Below, piece by piece: positions 53,048-62,568 of a stretch of DNA of 64,000 nt (position 1 is its first letter; each line of letters starts with the position of its first letter). The stretch comes from Pseudoalteromonas luteoviolacea. Its GTDB lineage: Bacteria; Pseudomonadota; Gammaproteobacteria; Enterobacterales; Alteromonadaceae. The notes under the pieces were generated by a model. That model worked only from the letters and a program-made list of their open reading frames with translations, did no database searches and was not told where the DNA came from. Both the position numbers and the translations under genes were made by a program. The stretch covers positions 992,001 through 1,056,000 of the forward strand of contig NZ_CP015412.1 of the NCBI RefSeq assembly GCF_001750165.1. Reading direction: 5' to 3'.

Positions 53048-53299
53048 ATGAATCCAATCATCGCGCTACTTAAAGAGCACAATATTTCTGACGAACAAAT
53101 TAAGGCTGTATTTCAGGCGCTGACTGAAAACCCTTTAATGGCAATGGCTACTGTACAGCAATTGCCTATCCCACCTGAAAAATTACAGCAATTAATGGGC
53201 CTAGTGATGCAAAACCCTGGCTTAATTAAGGAAGCAGTCGCTGAACTGGGTTTAGATTACTCGAAAGTGGAAGCGGCAAAAGCACAACTAAATAAGTAA
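53048..53299 (+). CDS. DUF2999 family protein
   Basis: 83 aa beginning MNPIIALLKEHNISDEQIK and ending in a helical LGLDYSKVEAAKAQL, as in the DUF2999 proteins of Vibrio, Shewanella and relatives. Function unknown. ATG 53048 preferred over TTG 53042. Confidence 0.88.
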   Translation: MNPIIALLKEHNISDEQIKAVFQALTENPLMAMATVQQLPIPPEKLQQLMGLVMQNPGLIKEAVAELGLDYSKVEAAKAQLNK

Positions 53300-53317
53300 T
53301 AGTCGATGACTTCAGCT

Positions 53318-53346
53318 AAAAAAGGTTTCAATATGAAGCCTTTTTT
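53318..53346. terminator. Bidirectional terminator between DUF2999 and the TonB receptor
   Basis: 12-bp stem AAAAAAGGTTTC (53318-53329) / GAAGCCTTTTTT (53335-53346) with one G-U pair; A-rich left arm and T-rich right arm serve both convergent genes. Confidence 0.88.
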
Positions 53347-53353
53347 ATGCGTA

Positions 53354-56300
53354 TTAAAACGTTATCTTCGTACCTAATGAAACAAAACGTCCTCGCCCTC
53401 CACCATAAGCACTATGAAAGTTGCCGTTTCCGCCAATTATAAAAGCCCCTTTATTGTCGAATATATTTTTTACATTGGCAGAAACCTTAAGTGTCGCCCC
53501 TTGTATTTTTTGGTGATAAGACAATTGAATAGAGTGAGTTGTATAAGAGGGCAGGTCATTGCCCCAAAGCGGTTCAGGGTTAGAAATGCAAGCACTTGAC
53601 CTAAGTGCGCAGCGTTCACTATTGGCATTGATAAAATTAATCCAGTTTTCATATGTCTGTTTACTGCGTTTGATAGCACTTTTAAATTGCGTATGCCATG
53701 TTACTCGCCATTTATCCTGTTGCCATGAAAACGAAGCCTTCCCTGTATCCTCAAAAATATGGTGGTTTAAATATCCCTCATGTATTTCAGGAGTGCGAAG
53801 ATTGATGGGGTCAGATATCAATGCATGCTCAATAACATGATTCCAATTGAGCTTAAAGGCGAGAATACCAGTGTTTTTGAGAGTATATGCATAGTTAACC
53901 GCCAAGTCATAGCCCTGCGTAGTGAGTTGATTTGCGTTGATTAAGCGCTGTTGTAGCTCAATGATTTGGCCTTCGTGGTCTCTTTTTATTGCTTGGCAAA
54001 ACGGGGTGCTTGGGTCAAATGATAGGCCTGTTTGATAGCATCTAGCCAAGATGTCTCGATGAGACAGTGAGGTGATGACATCGTCGATGGTTATTTTATA
54101 GTAGCTTGCATTAAGCGTTAATTCAGTTATGGATATGGGCGAGAATTGCAGCTCAATTGCATAGCTATTGGCGGTTTCTTCGGTGAGTTCAGGGTTGCCT
54201 AAATTTGGAGAGTAGCTGTTGTTTTGATCATCAAAGACACCTTCTTGTGTTATCACTGTATTGATGCCCGGCTCCTGTCGACAATTTTCATGTCCAGGTT
54301 GCTTTGATGTTGCTGTGACGCCATCACATATATCCTGAAATGCGTTGTAGTCGCCTCTCATTGGCGACATCAACTCTGTGATGGTAGGTGCTCGCATAGA
54401 CTTTGCCCAATTAAAATTAAACGTATAATCTGTGGTCGGTGCGTAATTTACGCCGAGATTATAACTTTGGATCAGCCCCATATTTGACCAGCTGTAATCC
54501 GCAATACGAGCAGCCAATGATAAATTTAATTGGTGTGCAAGTGGCATATTTTTTAGCAGTGGCAACGCGGCTTCAGTAAACACTTCATAGCTGGTAACAT
54601 CTCCTGTAAAAGTTGGGATATAGTTAAAAGTAACGCCTCCTTCGGGCACATTGGTGGATACGTTTTGTCTATCTTTTCTATACTCAACCCCAAATACTGA
54701 AAATATCGGGCCTGATGCTAAATTAGCAAGTTCTCCAGTTACAGTAGCTGTAAAGTTAGTTTGTGATAGCTCAGTCGTTAATTGAGGGTTAATGCGTATG
54801 TAATTGGCCGCAGCTGAGTTGATCGCGTTCTCACCAAATAAGTTGATTGGCACACAGCCATGCTTTCTTGCAACGAGATCTTTGCACCTTATAGAACCAT
54901 CGCTTAATCGTTCAGCGTTAAGCGCGTGTTTGACATGAGCAACTTTTAGCTCGTTATAGCGAATCTGATTTTGTTTGAACTGTCCAAACCCTGCCGAGAC
55001 ATCCCATTGCCAATCATCCCCAATTGTCCCGTTAAAACCTGCCCATGAACGAAAAGTTGTACGTGTGTTCTTGTTGGTAACGGCGCCAACTTCGTGAAAT
55101 AAACGATCCCATTTTATGTTCTGATTACTGGCACTTTTGCGTATCTCTGCTGGCACATAAGGGTTAGTATGAGGGATCGCGCCAATACAATCTGAACTGA
55201 ACTGCTCTATGTTTGGCTTATAAGTGATGACAAGATCACATTCATCTTCATTTTCTGGAGACTTTACATTGAGGCTGTCATTTTTGCTGTAGTGTAATTG
55301 CAAGTAGCCTTGATCGCCAGATTCAAAATCAAACTCATTTTTTATTGCCACACTTAGCTGCTGGCTAGGGAGTTGTAGCATACTATACTGATTAAAATGC
55401 AAGCCATGTACTTCTTCCTGCCAATCATTTCTTAATGTTTGACCATCATACCAAAAGCCAGAACTGGGCTTAAAGCTGCTCGTTTCATTGAACACTCCAC
55501 CGGGTAACGCATCGCTTAATGAGGTCCAGTCACTTTGTTCAATATCACGCATACATTGATATGCACTGTGCTGCTCAGGGTCATATACAGCAGTGAGCAT
55601 AGTGTTGCACATTCTTTTGGGATCATATCGCCAGTCATCTTGCTGCTGAGCACGCGGTCTATCCCAGTAATCTAATCCAAAGTGTTCGATGTAAGATGCA
55701 CTTAATAATAGCTGTCCTTGCTGGTTGGCATACTGGATACCTGTATCGGCATTGATTGACATTTCCCTTGCGCCACCAGCGGTACTTTCTCCAAATGCTA
55801 GGTTAATAGTCGAGTTGTCTTTGCTTTGTCGAGTAATGATATTGACGACACCTGAGATAGCGCCAGATCCGTATGCTGCTGAAGCACCGCCTGTTACTAT
55901 TTCGATATTTTTTATTATGCCTTTTGGTATAGTGGAAAGGCTGACAAGATCGCCTGAATAACTGTTTGATACGACACGTCGACCATCAATTAAAGTGAGC
56001 GTTCGATTGAGCCCTAAACCGCGTAAATCTATGGTAGAGAGGCCTGAGTTATGAGTACTATTTTGGGAATTAAAATGACTGATCCCCTCATTAATCTGGA
56101 CCACTTCATCGATTAAAATATCGGATAATGAAGCAAATGCAGAGTGAGTAATTACATCGTCTGCAATATTAGTCAGTATATGCGTATTATTGCTTTGAAC
56201 AATGCGTGACCCCGTCACAGCTATCCGCTCGATGTTTTGATCTTGTTGTTTATCTGCAAGTAAAGTTTCGGGCGCTGCATGCCCATTATTTACCATACAT

Positions 56301-56362
56301 AGAAAACCAGTACCAAATACAAAGATAGAAAAAGCGTTGTTAGGTTTTTTACTTAATGACAC
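53354..56362 (-). CDS. TonB-dependent receptor
   Basis: 1002-aa outer membrane receptor. Signal peptide ends GHA; TonB box ERIAVTGSRI; plug with STIDLRGLGLNRTLTLIDGRR and IEIVTGGASAAYGSGAISGV; barrel to the terminal Phe (LGTKITF). No STN domain, so no FecR-type signalling. The plug sequence is of the type common in Alteromonadales receptors for peptides, glycans or siderophores; ligand unknown. No linked sigma or regulator. Confidence 0.92.
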   Translation of the reverse strand: MSLSKKPNNAFSIFVFGTGFLCMVNNGHAAPETLLADKQQDQNIERIAVTGSRIVQSNNTHILTNIADDVITHSAFASLSDILIDEVVQINEGISHFNSQNSTHNSGLSTIDLRGLGLNRTLTLIDGRRVVSNSYSGDLVSLSTIPKGIIKNIEIVTGGASAAYGSGAISGVVNIITRQSKDNSTINLAFGESTAGGAREMSINADTGIQYANQQGQLLLSASYIEHFGLDYWDRPRAQQQDDWRYDPKRMCNTMLTAVYDPEQHSAYQCMRDIEQSDWTSLSDALPGGVFNETSSFKPSSGFWYDGQTLRNDWQEEVHGLHFNQYSMLQLPSQQLSVAIKNEFDFESGDQGYLQLHYSKNDSLNVKSPENEDECDLVITYKPNIEQFSSDCIGAIPHTNPYVPAEIRKSASNQNIKWDRLFHEVGAVTNKNTRTTFRSWAGFNGTIGDDWQWDVSAGFGQFKQNQIRYNELKVAHVKHALNAERLSDGSIRCKDLVARKHGCVPINLFGENAINSAAANYIRINPQLTTELSQTNFTATVTGELANLASGPIFSVFGVEYRKDRQNVSTNVPEGGVTFNYIPTFTGDVTSYEVFTEAALPLLKNMPLAHQLNLSLAARIADYSWSNMGLIQSYNLGVNYAPTTDYTFNFNWAKSMRAPTITELMSPMRGDYNAFQDICDGVTATSKQPGHENCRQEPGINTVITQEGVFDDQNNSYSPNLGNPELTEETANSYAIELQFSPISITELTLNASYYKITIDDVITSLSHRDILARCYQTGLSFDPSTPFCQAIKRDHEGQIIELQQRLINANQLTTQGYDLAVNYAYTLKNTGILAFKLNWNHVIEHALISDPINLRTPEIHEGYLNHHIFEDTGKASFSWQQDKWRVTWHTQFKSAIKRSKQTYENWINFINANSERCALRSSACISNPEPLWGNDLPSYTTHSIQLSYHQKIQGATLKVSANVKNIFDNKGAFIIGGNGNFHSAYGGGRGRFVSLGTKITF

Positions 56363-56732
56363 TAAACTTCCTTAAATACACTAATTAGGCAGTAAAAAAT
56401 CGTCCTTGTACAAAGCTTCCTTTTTAGGCGTTTTATCCTCGTTTTCAGGATATGGTTTGTAGTATCGCTATTGTTTATTAAGTTATAATTATATGTGTAT
56501 TAAATGTAAATTAAAAGTGCGAGCAGACAGTACTCGTGTTCACGCTGTTTGTAAGAGAGGTAACTTTAATTGAAAAGCCAGATGAAGTGGTGTCTATATT
56601 TATGTGCTAGTAGAAACGATAAAAGGGCCATAAAGGCCCTTTGGGAAGTATCGTTCAAGTTAGTATGATTACCCTAACCCCTTAAGGTAACCAACCAATT
56701 GTTTTGCAAAAGCGGCATATCTCGTTAAGTTT
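56363..56732. other. Intergenic region between nupC and the TonB receptor gene
   Basis: Holds the nupC terminator at 56623-56643 and AT-rich sequence that must contain the receptor promoter. No Fur box or clear promoter was recognised. Confidence 0.5.
56623..56643 (-). terminator. Terminator of the udk-nupC operon
   Basis: Perfect 8-bp stem AAAGGGCC (56623-56630) / GGCCCTTT (56636-56643); on the minus strand the stem ends in T's. Confidence 0.82.
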
Positions 56733-57956
56733 CTAAGCTAGCGAGAGGAAAAAACCTGCTATTGCTGCGCTCATTAGGTTAGCCATTGACCCTGCTAAAA
56801 CCGCCCTGAGCCCTAAGCGTGCGATATCCTTTCTACGACTGGGGGCCATACCACCTAGTCCGCCTAGTAAAATTGCAATCGACGATAGGTTAGCAAATCC
56901 ACATAACGCAAATGTGACAATTGCTTGGGTATGTTCAGATAACCCATCGCGATAATTCATAAAGTCCAAGTAAGCTACGAATTCGTTAACTACTAATTTT
57001 TGGCCGATAAAACTACCTGCCGTTACAGCTTCTGCCCAAGGAACACCAATCATCCACGCCACTGGTGCAAAGACATAGCCTAAAATTTCTTGCAATGTTA
57101 GCTCTGGGTGATTAAACCAGCTGCCAATTCCGCCAAGTAAACCGTTCATTAGCGCGATGAGTGCGACGAATGCTAATAACATGGCACCAACATTCAATGC
57201 TAAGTGCATGCCGCTTGAAGCGCCAGCTGCCGCTGCATCAATAACATTCACTGGCTTTTCTTCGCCACTGTCTACTTCAGCTAAGTTTTCTTTGGTTTTT
57301 TCTGTCTCTGGCACAATCATTTTGGCCATTAAGAAACCACCAGGAGCTGCCATAAAACTTGCTGCGATCAAATATTTTAAATCGACACCAATGGCAACAT
57401 AGCCCGCCATGACAGAGCCGGCGACTGTTGCAAGGCCACCAACCATAACAGCAAATAATTCTGATTGTGTCATTTTAGGAATGAACGGTTTCACAATAAG
57501 AGGCGCTTCTGTTTGTCCAACGAAAATATTCGCGGTAGCAGAAAGTGACTCTGGTCGTGATGTTTTAAGCAGCTTTTGTAATCCGCCACCTAAAATTTTA
57601 ATTATCCATTCCATAATCCCGAGGTGGTATAAAACGCCTACCAACGCCGAGAAAAATACAATTACAGGCAAAACCTGAATGGCAAAAACAAACCCAATTG
57701 ATTCTTGCGCAGCCAAAGGGCCAAATAAGAAGCTTATTCCATCATTGGCATAGCCAATGACTGAAGAAACCGCTGACGACATCGCGGCCAACGCGTTTTT
57801 ACCAGCTTCTATAAAGAGTACAAAGCCGCCAATGACGACTTGCATTAAAAATGCGATACCTACAGTTCGTTTGTTTATTGCGCTGCGGTTCGTTGAAGCC
57901 GCGAAAGCAATACCCAGTAGCATCATCATGCCCACTAGGCTCATTATTGTTGTCAT
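56733..57956 (-). CDS. nupC: NupC-family nucleoside permease
   Basis: 407-aa inner-membrane concentrative nucleoside transporter. Many membrane segments; family motifs NIFVGQTEAPLIVKPF (re-entrant loop, nucleoside site) and FALCGFANLSSIAILLGGLG. It takes up nucleosides with H+ or Na+. Seventeen bases after udk on the same strand, so import and phosphorylation are coupled. Confidence 0.93.
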   Translation of the reverse strand: MTTIMSLVGMMMLLGIAFAASTNRSAINKRTVGIAFLMQVVIGGFVLFIEAGKNALAAMSSAVSSVIGYANDGISFLFGPLAAQESIGFVFAIQVLPVIVFFSALVGVLYHLGIMEWIIKILGGGLQKLLKTSRPESLSATANIFVGQTEAPLIVKPFIPKMTQSELFAVMVGGLATVAGSVMAGYVAIGVDLKYLIAASFMAAPGGFLMAKMIVPETEKTKENLAEVDSGEEKPVNVIDAAAAGASSGMHLALNVGAMLLAFVALIALMNGLLGGIGSWFNHPELTLQEILGYVFAPVAWMIGVPWAEAVTAGSFIGQKLVVNEFVAYLDFMNYRDGLSEHTQAIVTFALCGFANLSSIAILLGGLGGMAPSRRKDIARLGLRAVLAGSMANLMSAAIAGFFLSLA

Positions 57957-57973
57957 GCCAAAATGTTCCCGTT

Positions 57974-58603
57974 TTATTCTTGCAGCAAATATTTTATTTT
58001 ACTTTTAATAATATCAATCGCAACGCGATTCATACCGCCACGGGTCACGACCAAGTCGGCATTGTGCTTCGATGGTTCGATAAATTGATAAAACATCGGT
58101 CTTACCGTTGCTTGATACTGCTCCACTACAGAAGAAATACTTCTGCCACGGTGCTCGATATCACGCTGCATACGACGTAATAAACAAATATCAAGCGGGG
58201 TATCAATAAATACCTTTATATCAAATTCTTCTATTAATGCTGGGTCGCTTAACAGTAAAATCCCTTCGACAATTAATATTTTTGCCGGATTTACTGTGCG
58301 TGTCTCACTACTGCGCGTGTGTTGAGCATAATCATAAGTCGGGACTTGTACAGATTTACCTTGACGTAATTGTTCAAGATGCTCTTTCATCAACGCATGC
58401 TCAAACGCATCCGGATGGTCATAATTTGTTTGAGTTCTATGCTCAAATGGCAAATGCGATTGATCTTTATAGTAAGCGTCTTCTTCTATAACGGCGATAG
58501 CGCCTGATTCAAGTTCATTTACTAGTTCGTTATATATTGTTTGACTAAAAAGAGACTTACCGGACGCAGAAGCGCCAGCTATGGCTATAATTGTTCGTGT
58601 CAC
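57974..58603 (-). CDS. udk: Uridine kinase
   Basis: 209 aa; phosphorylates uridine and cytidine. P-loop GASASGKSLFSQ near the N-terminus, EEDAYYKDQSHLPFEHRTQTNYDHP (substrate region, read as two parts) and FIDTPLDICLLRRMQRD. Operon with nupC. The divergent deoB-deoD operon shares the upstream control region with two palindromes. Confidence 0.94.
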   Translation of the reverse strand: MTRTIIAIAGASASGKSLFSQTIYNELVNELESGAIAVIEEDAYYKDQSHLPFEHRTQTNYDHPDAFEHALMKEHLEQLRQGKSVQVPTYDYAQHTRSSETRTVNPAKILIVEGILLLSDPALIEEFDIKVFIDTPLDICLLRRMQRDIEHRGRSISSVVEQYQATVRPMFYQFIEPSKHNADLVVTRGGMNRVAIDIIKSKIKYLLQE

Positions 58604-58720
58604 TAAAGTTCACACCCAGCTATTGTTAACGTTGGAAGATCACAATAGCAAAAAAGACACGATTAATCTCTTTTGCCTCGCTTAAGGATCAAATTTAAAT
58701 GTTTTGCCCTACACAAAACA

Positions 58721-58732
58721 GGACTTATGTCC
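58721..58732. promoter_or_regulatory. Palindromic operator-like site 1 (GGACTTATGTCC)
   Basis: Perfect GGAC-N4-GTCC dyad with flanks ACA on the left and GCTG on the right. The reverse complement of this whole block nearly equals site 2 (CAGCGGAC...GTCCTGT). Confidence 0.6.
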
Positions 58733-58802
58733 GCTGGTATAACCAGATTTTTTATTTATTTAAAATAGGTACTCAGAAGATATATTATGGTTTTGTGACA
58801 GC

Positions 58803-58814
58803 GGACTAATGTCC
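58803..58814. promoter_or_regulatory. Palindromic operator-like site 2 (GGACTAATGTCC)
   Basis: Second GGAC-N4-GTCC dyad in inverted orientation relative to site 1 when flanks are included, centred 82 bases away (about eight helical turns), and 100 bases before the deoB ATG. Confidence 0.6.
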
Positions 58815-58913
58815 TGTACGATATATTTAGCTATCAATAAAGTAACGACCTCTGGGAGCAAAGATGCTTTATAAAAACAAAATATGGCCCAGACAAAAGA
58901 TGAGAGGTGATAT

Positions 58914-60128
58914 ATGGCAAGAGCAATTATATTAATGGCAGATAGCCTTGGCGTTGGTGCAGCACCAGATGCTGAAAAATTTGGTGATGTAGGTGCCAAC
59001 ACGCTCGCTCATCTTTTGCAAGCATATAAAGAGGAAAAAGGTTCAGCATTATCTATCCCTAATTTAACGAAATTAGGTTTAGTAGATGCATGTGAAGCCG
59101 CTGGTGGGAAAACATGTGAAGTTGCTGAGCGTATTAAGCCAGTAGCAGCATGGGGTTATGCCAAAGAGCTTTCTAGTGGTAAAGACACGCCGTCTGGACA
59201 CTGGGAAATGGCAGGTGTGCCAGTTTTATTTGACTGGGGTTACTTTCCAAATACACAACCTTGTTTCCCACAAGAATTTATAGATGAGTTGTGCAAAAGA
59301 GCAGATATTCCAGGTATTTTAGGGAATTGTTATGGCTCAGGCACAGTGATTCTAGAGCAACTGGGTGAAGAGCACGTCAAAACTGGCATGCCTATTTGTT
59401 ACACCTCAGTTGATAGCGTATTTCAAATAGCCGCTCATGAGCAATCATTTGGCCTTGAAAAGCTTTATCAAGTATGTGAAATCGCACGGGCACTGCTTGA
59501 TGAAATGAACATAGGACGAGTGATTGCGCGGCCGTTTATAGGCACTTCGAGTGCCGACTTTATTCGTACAGGTAATCGTAGAGATTATTCTGTTTTACCA
59601 CCGGCACCAACGGTTTTAGACAAGTTGGCTAATAGTGGTGGTGAAGTGATCAGTATTGGTAAAATTGCAGACATTTATGCACACCAAGGGATCACGCAAA
59701 AACATAAAGCGCCTGGTTTGTTGAATTTATTGAATAAAACCAGTGAAGTGATTGATTCAGCGCCTGACAATAGCCTGATCTTTACTAATTTAGTGGATTT
59801 TGACGAAAAATTCGGCCATCGCCGTAACGCGGTTGGTTATGCAGAAGCTTTGGCTGAGTTCGATGCCTATTTACCTACAATTTTAGGCAAGCTAAAAGAT
59901 GACGATGTATTAATCATTACGGCGGATCACGGCTGTGACCCTACAGCACCTGGTACCGACCACACAAGAGAATACGTGCCTGTATTGGCATACCGAAATG
60001 GAATGAACAATACTCCATTAGGTGAAAGAAACAGCTTCGCAGATATAGGTCAAACACTTGCCCAGTGGTTTAACCTAGAAGAATTAGAATATGGTGACGG
60101 CTTTGCCGACAAGTTGGTTACAGCTTAA
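58914..60128 (+). CDS. deoB: Phosphopentomutase
   Basis: 404 aa; interconverts (deoxy)ribose 1-phosphate and 5-phosphate. Alkaline-phosphatase superfamily with metal Asp in LMADSLGVG, the phospho-acceptor Thr in GKDTPSGHWEMAG, and ADHGCDPTAPGTDHTREY for the other metal site. AGAGGTG precedes the ATG. deoD follows by 17 bases. Confidence 0.96.
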   Translation: MARAIILMADSLGVGAAPDAEKFGDVGANTLAHLLQAYKEEKGSALSIPNLTKLGLVDACEAAGGKTCEVAERIKPVAAWGYAKELSSGKDTPSGHWEMAGVPVLFDWGYFPNTQPCFPQEFIDELCKRADIPGILGNCYGSGTVILEQLGEEHVKTGMPICYTSVDSVFQIAAHEQSFGLEKLYQVCEIARALLDEMNIGRVIARPFIGTSSADFIRTGNRRDYSVLPPAPTVLDKLANSGGEVISIGKIADIYAHQGITQKHKAPGLLNLLNKTSEVIDSAPDNSLIFTNLVDFDEKFGHRRNAVGYAEALAEFDAYLPTILGKLKDDDVLIITADHGCDPTAPGTDHTREYVPVLAYRNGMNNTPLGERNSFADIGQTLAQWFNLEELEYGDGFADKLVTA

Positions 60129-60145
60129 GTTAAAGGAAACATGTT

Positions 60146-60847
60146 ATGAGTACTCCGCATATTAATGCAAACCCAGGTGATTTTGCTGAAACAGTATTAA
60201 TGCCAGGTGATCCACTACGTGCAAAGTATATTGCTGAGAACTTCTTAGAAGATGCTCGCCAAGTAACTGACGTTCGCAACATGTTTGGATTTACTGGTAC
60301 GTATAATGGTAAGCCAGTGAGCATCATGGGCTCAGGTATGGGTATTCCATCGATGTCAATTTACGCACGAGAGCTTATTGTTAGCTTTGGTGTTAAAAAC
60401 TTAATTCGTATCGGTACTTGTGGCGGTATTAATCAAGATACAAAAATCCGTGATGTGATCTTTGCACAGGGTGCAAGCACAGATTCGAATGTGAACCGTG
60501 CGCGTGTACGTGGCTTTGATTTTGCTGCTATCGCTGACTTCGGTCTACTTGAGAATGGTGTTAACGCGGCACGTCGTCTAGGCATTGAGGCGAAAGTAGG
60601 TAACGTTTATACGACTGATACTTTCTATCAGGCTGACAGCAGCTTTTATCCTGAACTAGATAAGTTGGGTGTTTTGGCTGTTGATATGGAAACCGCAGGT
60701 CTTTATGGTGTTGCAGCAGAATACGGCGCAAAAGCAATGGCGCTATTCACAGTAAGCGACCATGTTATTACCGGTGAAGCAACGCCACCAGAAGAGCGTC
60801 AAAGCACGTTCAACGAAATGGTTAAGATTGCTCTAGAGTCAATTTAA
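60146..60847 (+). CDS. deoD: Purine nucleoside phosphorylase
   Basis: 233 aa; cleaves purine (deoxy)nucleosides with phosphate to base plus sugar 1-phosphate, the substrate of DeoB. Motifs: GDPLRAKYIAE, GSGMGIPSMSIYARELI, VDMETAGLYGVAAEYG and the catalytic Asp in VSDHVITGE. Matches the hexameric low-mass family. Ends at a hairpin at 60852. Confidence 0.96.
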   Translation: MSTPHINANPGDFAETVLMPGDPLRAKYIAENFLEDARQVTDVRNMFGFTGTYNGKPVSIMGSGMGIPSMSIYARELIVSFGVKNLIRIGTCGGINQDTKIRDVIFAQGASTDSNVNRARVRGFDFAAIADFGLLENGVNAARRLGIEAKVGNVYTTDTFYQADSSFYPELDKLGVLAVDMETAGLYGVAAEYGAKAMALFTVSDHVITGEATPPEERQSTFNEMVKIALESI

Positions 60848-60851
60848 TTTA

Positions 60852-60877
60852 AAGTAGCGCACCGCTGTGCGCTACTT
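60852..60877 (+). terminator. Perfect hairpin directly after deoD
   Basis: 11-bp stem AAGTAGCGCAC (60852-60862) / GTGCGCTACTT (60867-60877), CGCT loop, no T-run. Probably protects the 3' end, ahead of the true terminator. Confidence 0.65.
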
Positions 60878-60944
60878 GAACAGTTCCTTGGTAACGTAAT
60901 CGCAGAGTTTTGGAGACACGCCTAAAACAAAGCGAATCACACCC

Positions 60945-60974
60945 AAAAAGCCGCACCTAGTGCGGCTTTTTTTT
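60945..60974 (+). terminator. Rho-independent terminator of deoB-deoD
   Basis: 11-bp stem AAAAAGCCGCA (60945-60955) / TGCGGCTTTTT (60961-60971), 5-base loop, and a T-run. Confidence 0.93.
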
Positions 60975-61045
60975 ATCTACAACACTTCTTAAGCTACTGA
61001 TATGGTTAAATTTCCTTTTTTAATGACCAGTTAGTGGAGTAATTA

Positions 61046-61381
61046 ATGATAAAGTTGGTTATAGCTGCGTTAATGGGCGCTGCGGCCTTTTCTTCTCAAG
61101 CCAATACATGCAGTAGTATTGGGTGTACAGACACCATAGAGACATTATTTGTCAATGAAGGTGGCCAAATATATGTAGGCACTCCAGGAAATGAGAAGCT
61201 AGCGAACTGCAGTCCTGTTGAAGGAAACTATTTCTCGATAGCAACCAGTAGTTCAAATAGGCAAGAGCTATATTCACTTTTATTGCTTGCATATTCCTCG
61301 AAAGAGCGAGTTCAATTGCGAGTTAAAGAAGGGACGAGTGGTTGCACAATCGCTTATGCGCGTATCGATGATCGCTGGTGA
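61046..61381 (+). CDS. Small secreted cysteine-containing protein of unknown function
   Basis: 111 aa with signal peptide ending SQANT-type site (AAFSSQANT). Mature part of about 92 residues has four cysteines (NTCSSIGCTD, ANCSP, SGCTI) and VNEGGQIYVGTP, LLLLAYSSKERVQLRVKE. It resembles a widespread but undescribed type of small exported proteins in marine gammaproteobacteria. GGAG precedes the ATG. Confidence 0.72.
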   Translation: MIKLVIAALMGAAAFSSQANTCSSIGCTDTIETLFVNEGGQIYVGTPGNEKLANCSPVEGNYFSIATSSSNRQELYSLLLLAYSSKERVQLRVKEGTSGCTIAYARIDDRW

Positions 61382-61409
61382 TAAGCCAAGCCCATATCTA
61401 AACAGTGAG

Positions 61410-61420
61410 TGATGTACTAT
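61410..61420 (+). repeat. Conserved element TGATGTACTAT, copy 1
   Basis: Lies 34 bases before the ATG of the first helical-repeat paralogue. The same 11 bases recur before the other two copies. TACTAT could be a -10 box. Confidence 0.55.
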
Positions 61421-61454
61421 ATTTTTGTTTAGCAGCATAACTCTGATAAACAAA

Positions 61455-62477
61455 ATGAAATACATCAGCGTATTAATCGCTACTGTTTTGTGTTTGATGA
61501 TACATAAAGTAGTGGCGATTGATTCTGTAAATATTAAAAGCGAGTCTGACTCGCAAAAAATCAAATATCTCTCCTTAAACTACCCAGTAAAGGCCATTGA
61601 GCTTTATAAACAGAATTCGACTAAGTATTTGTTACGAAGTGATGAAGAAACGATGTCGGTTTATGCCAGTGCACTTATTGCCGCTAGTAATGTACAAGAT
61701 ATAGACCTTATTGAAGAGATAATTGGATTGATAGCTGACGACAGGCTTACTCCTTACAGGCAGCCTTATCTTTTTACCGTGATTAATGTGATAGGTGTAT
61801 CTTACGGCAAGAATATGCAGTATGTACAAGCTATAAAAACTCATAAGTGTGCCTTAAATCATACCAATAGTAATCTGGAGAAAATGATATCTAAGGTGAA
61901 TTTGGCGATCACTTACAGAATGAATAATCAACCAGCCGTGAGTTACCAAATTTTACAAACCGTGGATGAGGCAATTCTCGATAGTAGGAGAGCTGCCGGA
62001 GTACTTGCAGAGAAAGGAAATACAGCAATGGTTTTAGGTAAGTTTGACTTGGCGATGCGCGCTTATAAATCAGCTCGTACTCAGTACTTAAAGGGAGGCC
62101 ATCGTAGAAATGCGATGAGAGTCATTGTTCACCTACTGGGCGCTGCACTTTTAGATGAACAGTTCGACTTATTCAATGCAAGCCGGAAAACACTTAACCC
62201 ACAATCGAGGTCTTATTTAACAGAGCACGAACTTATCTACTTAAAATGGTTAGACCTCGTTTATCTGAGTATCCAAAACAATCAAATATCTGAATTGACA
62301 GTGTCGTATACATTACACAACTTTACTGTGTTTATCGAAGCTGGGTTTCAAGCGCCCGTTGAACGCCTGCTAGAAAAGCTAAAAGCGCAGCATGTAGTGT
62401 CCCTTGAGCCACATACAACAAATGGAGTAGCAAAAATAAACGATAAACTAGCACACGGTTGGTGTGATGAGGGTTAA
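61455..62477 (+). CDS. Exported helical-repeat (TPR-like) protein, tandem paralogue 1
   Basis: 340 aa from ATG 61455: signal peptide (MKYISVLIATVLCLMIHKVVA), then helix-turn-helix repeats with TPR-like spacing (AVSYQILQTVDEAILDSRRA, KGNTAMVLGKFDLAMRAYKS). Shared family blocks: IKYLSLNYP-KAIELYKQNS, LSDDRL-type region (ADDRLTPYRQPYLF), NLAITYRMNNQPAVSYQIL, and a C-terminal HGWCDE. Function unknown; probably periplasmic, perhaps a protein-binding scaffold. The in-frame extension to 61425 is rejected. Confidence 0.75.
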   Translation: MKYISVLIATVLCLMIHKVVAIDSVNIKSESDSQKIKYLSLNYPVKAIELYKQNSTKYLLRSDEETMSVYASALIAASNVQDIDLIEEIIGLIADDRLTPYRQPYLFTVINVIGVSYGKNMQYVQAIKTHKCALNHTNSNLEKMISKVNLAITYRMNNQPAVSYQILQTVDEAILDSRRAAGVLAEKGNTAMVLGKFDLAMRAYKSARTQYLKGGHRRNAMRVIVHLLGAALLDEQFDLFNASRKTLNPQSRSYLTEHELIYLKWLDLVYLSIQNNQISELTVSYTLHNFTVFIEAGFQAPVERLLEKLKAQHVVSLEPHTTNGVAKINDKLAHGWCDEG

Positions 62478-62527
62478 CTAACTTCAAATGCATACTTGGC
62501 TACTTACCGCTGTTTGTAGAACCACAT

Positions 62528-62538
62528 TGATGTACTAT
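62528..62538 (+). repeat. Conserved element TGATGTACTAT, copy 2
   Basis: Lies 30 bases before the ATG of paralogue 2. The same 11 bases precede paralogues 1 and 3. Confidence 0.55.
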
Positions 62539-62568
62539 TATCAATTAAAAACTGAGTTGCCGGCTTTG

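Larger units (their letters stand above)
58604..58913. other. Shared control region between udk-nupC and deoB-deoD
   Basis: Contains the two GGAC-N4-GTCC dyads and an AT-rich stretch between them with a TATATT at about 58781. No gene. This divergent arrangement suits common regulation. Confidence 0.6.
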
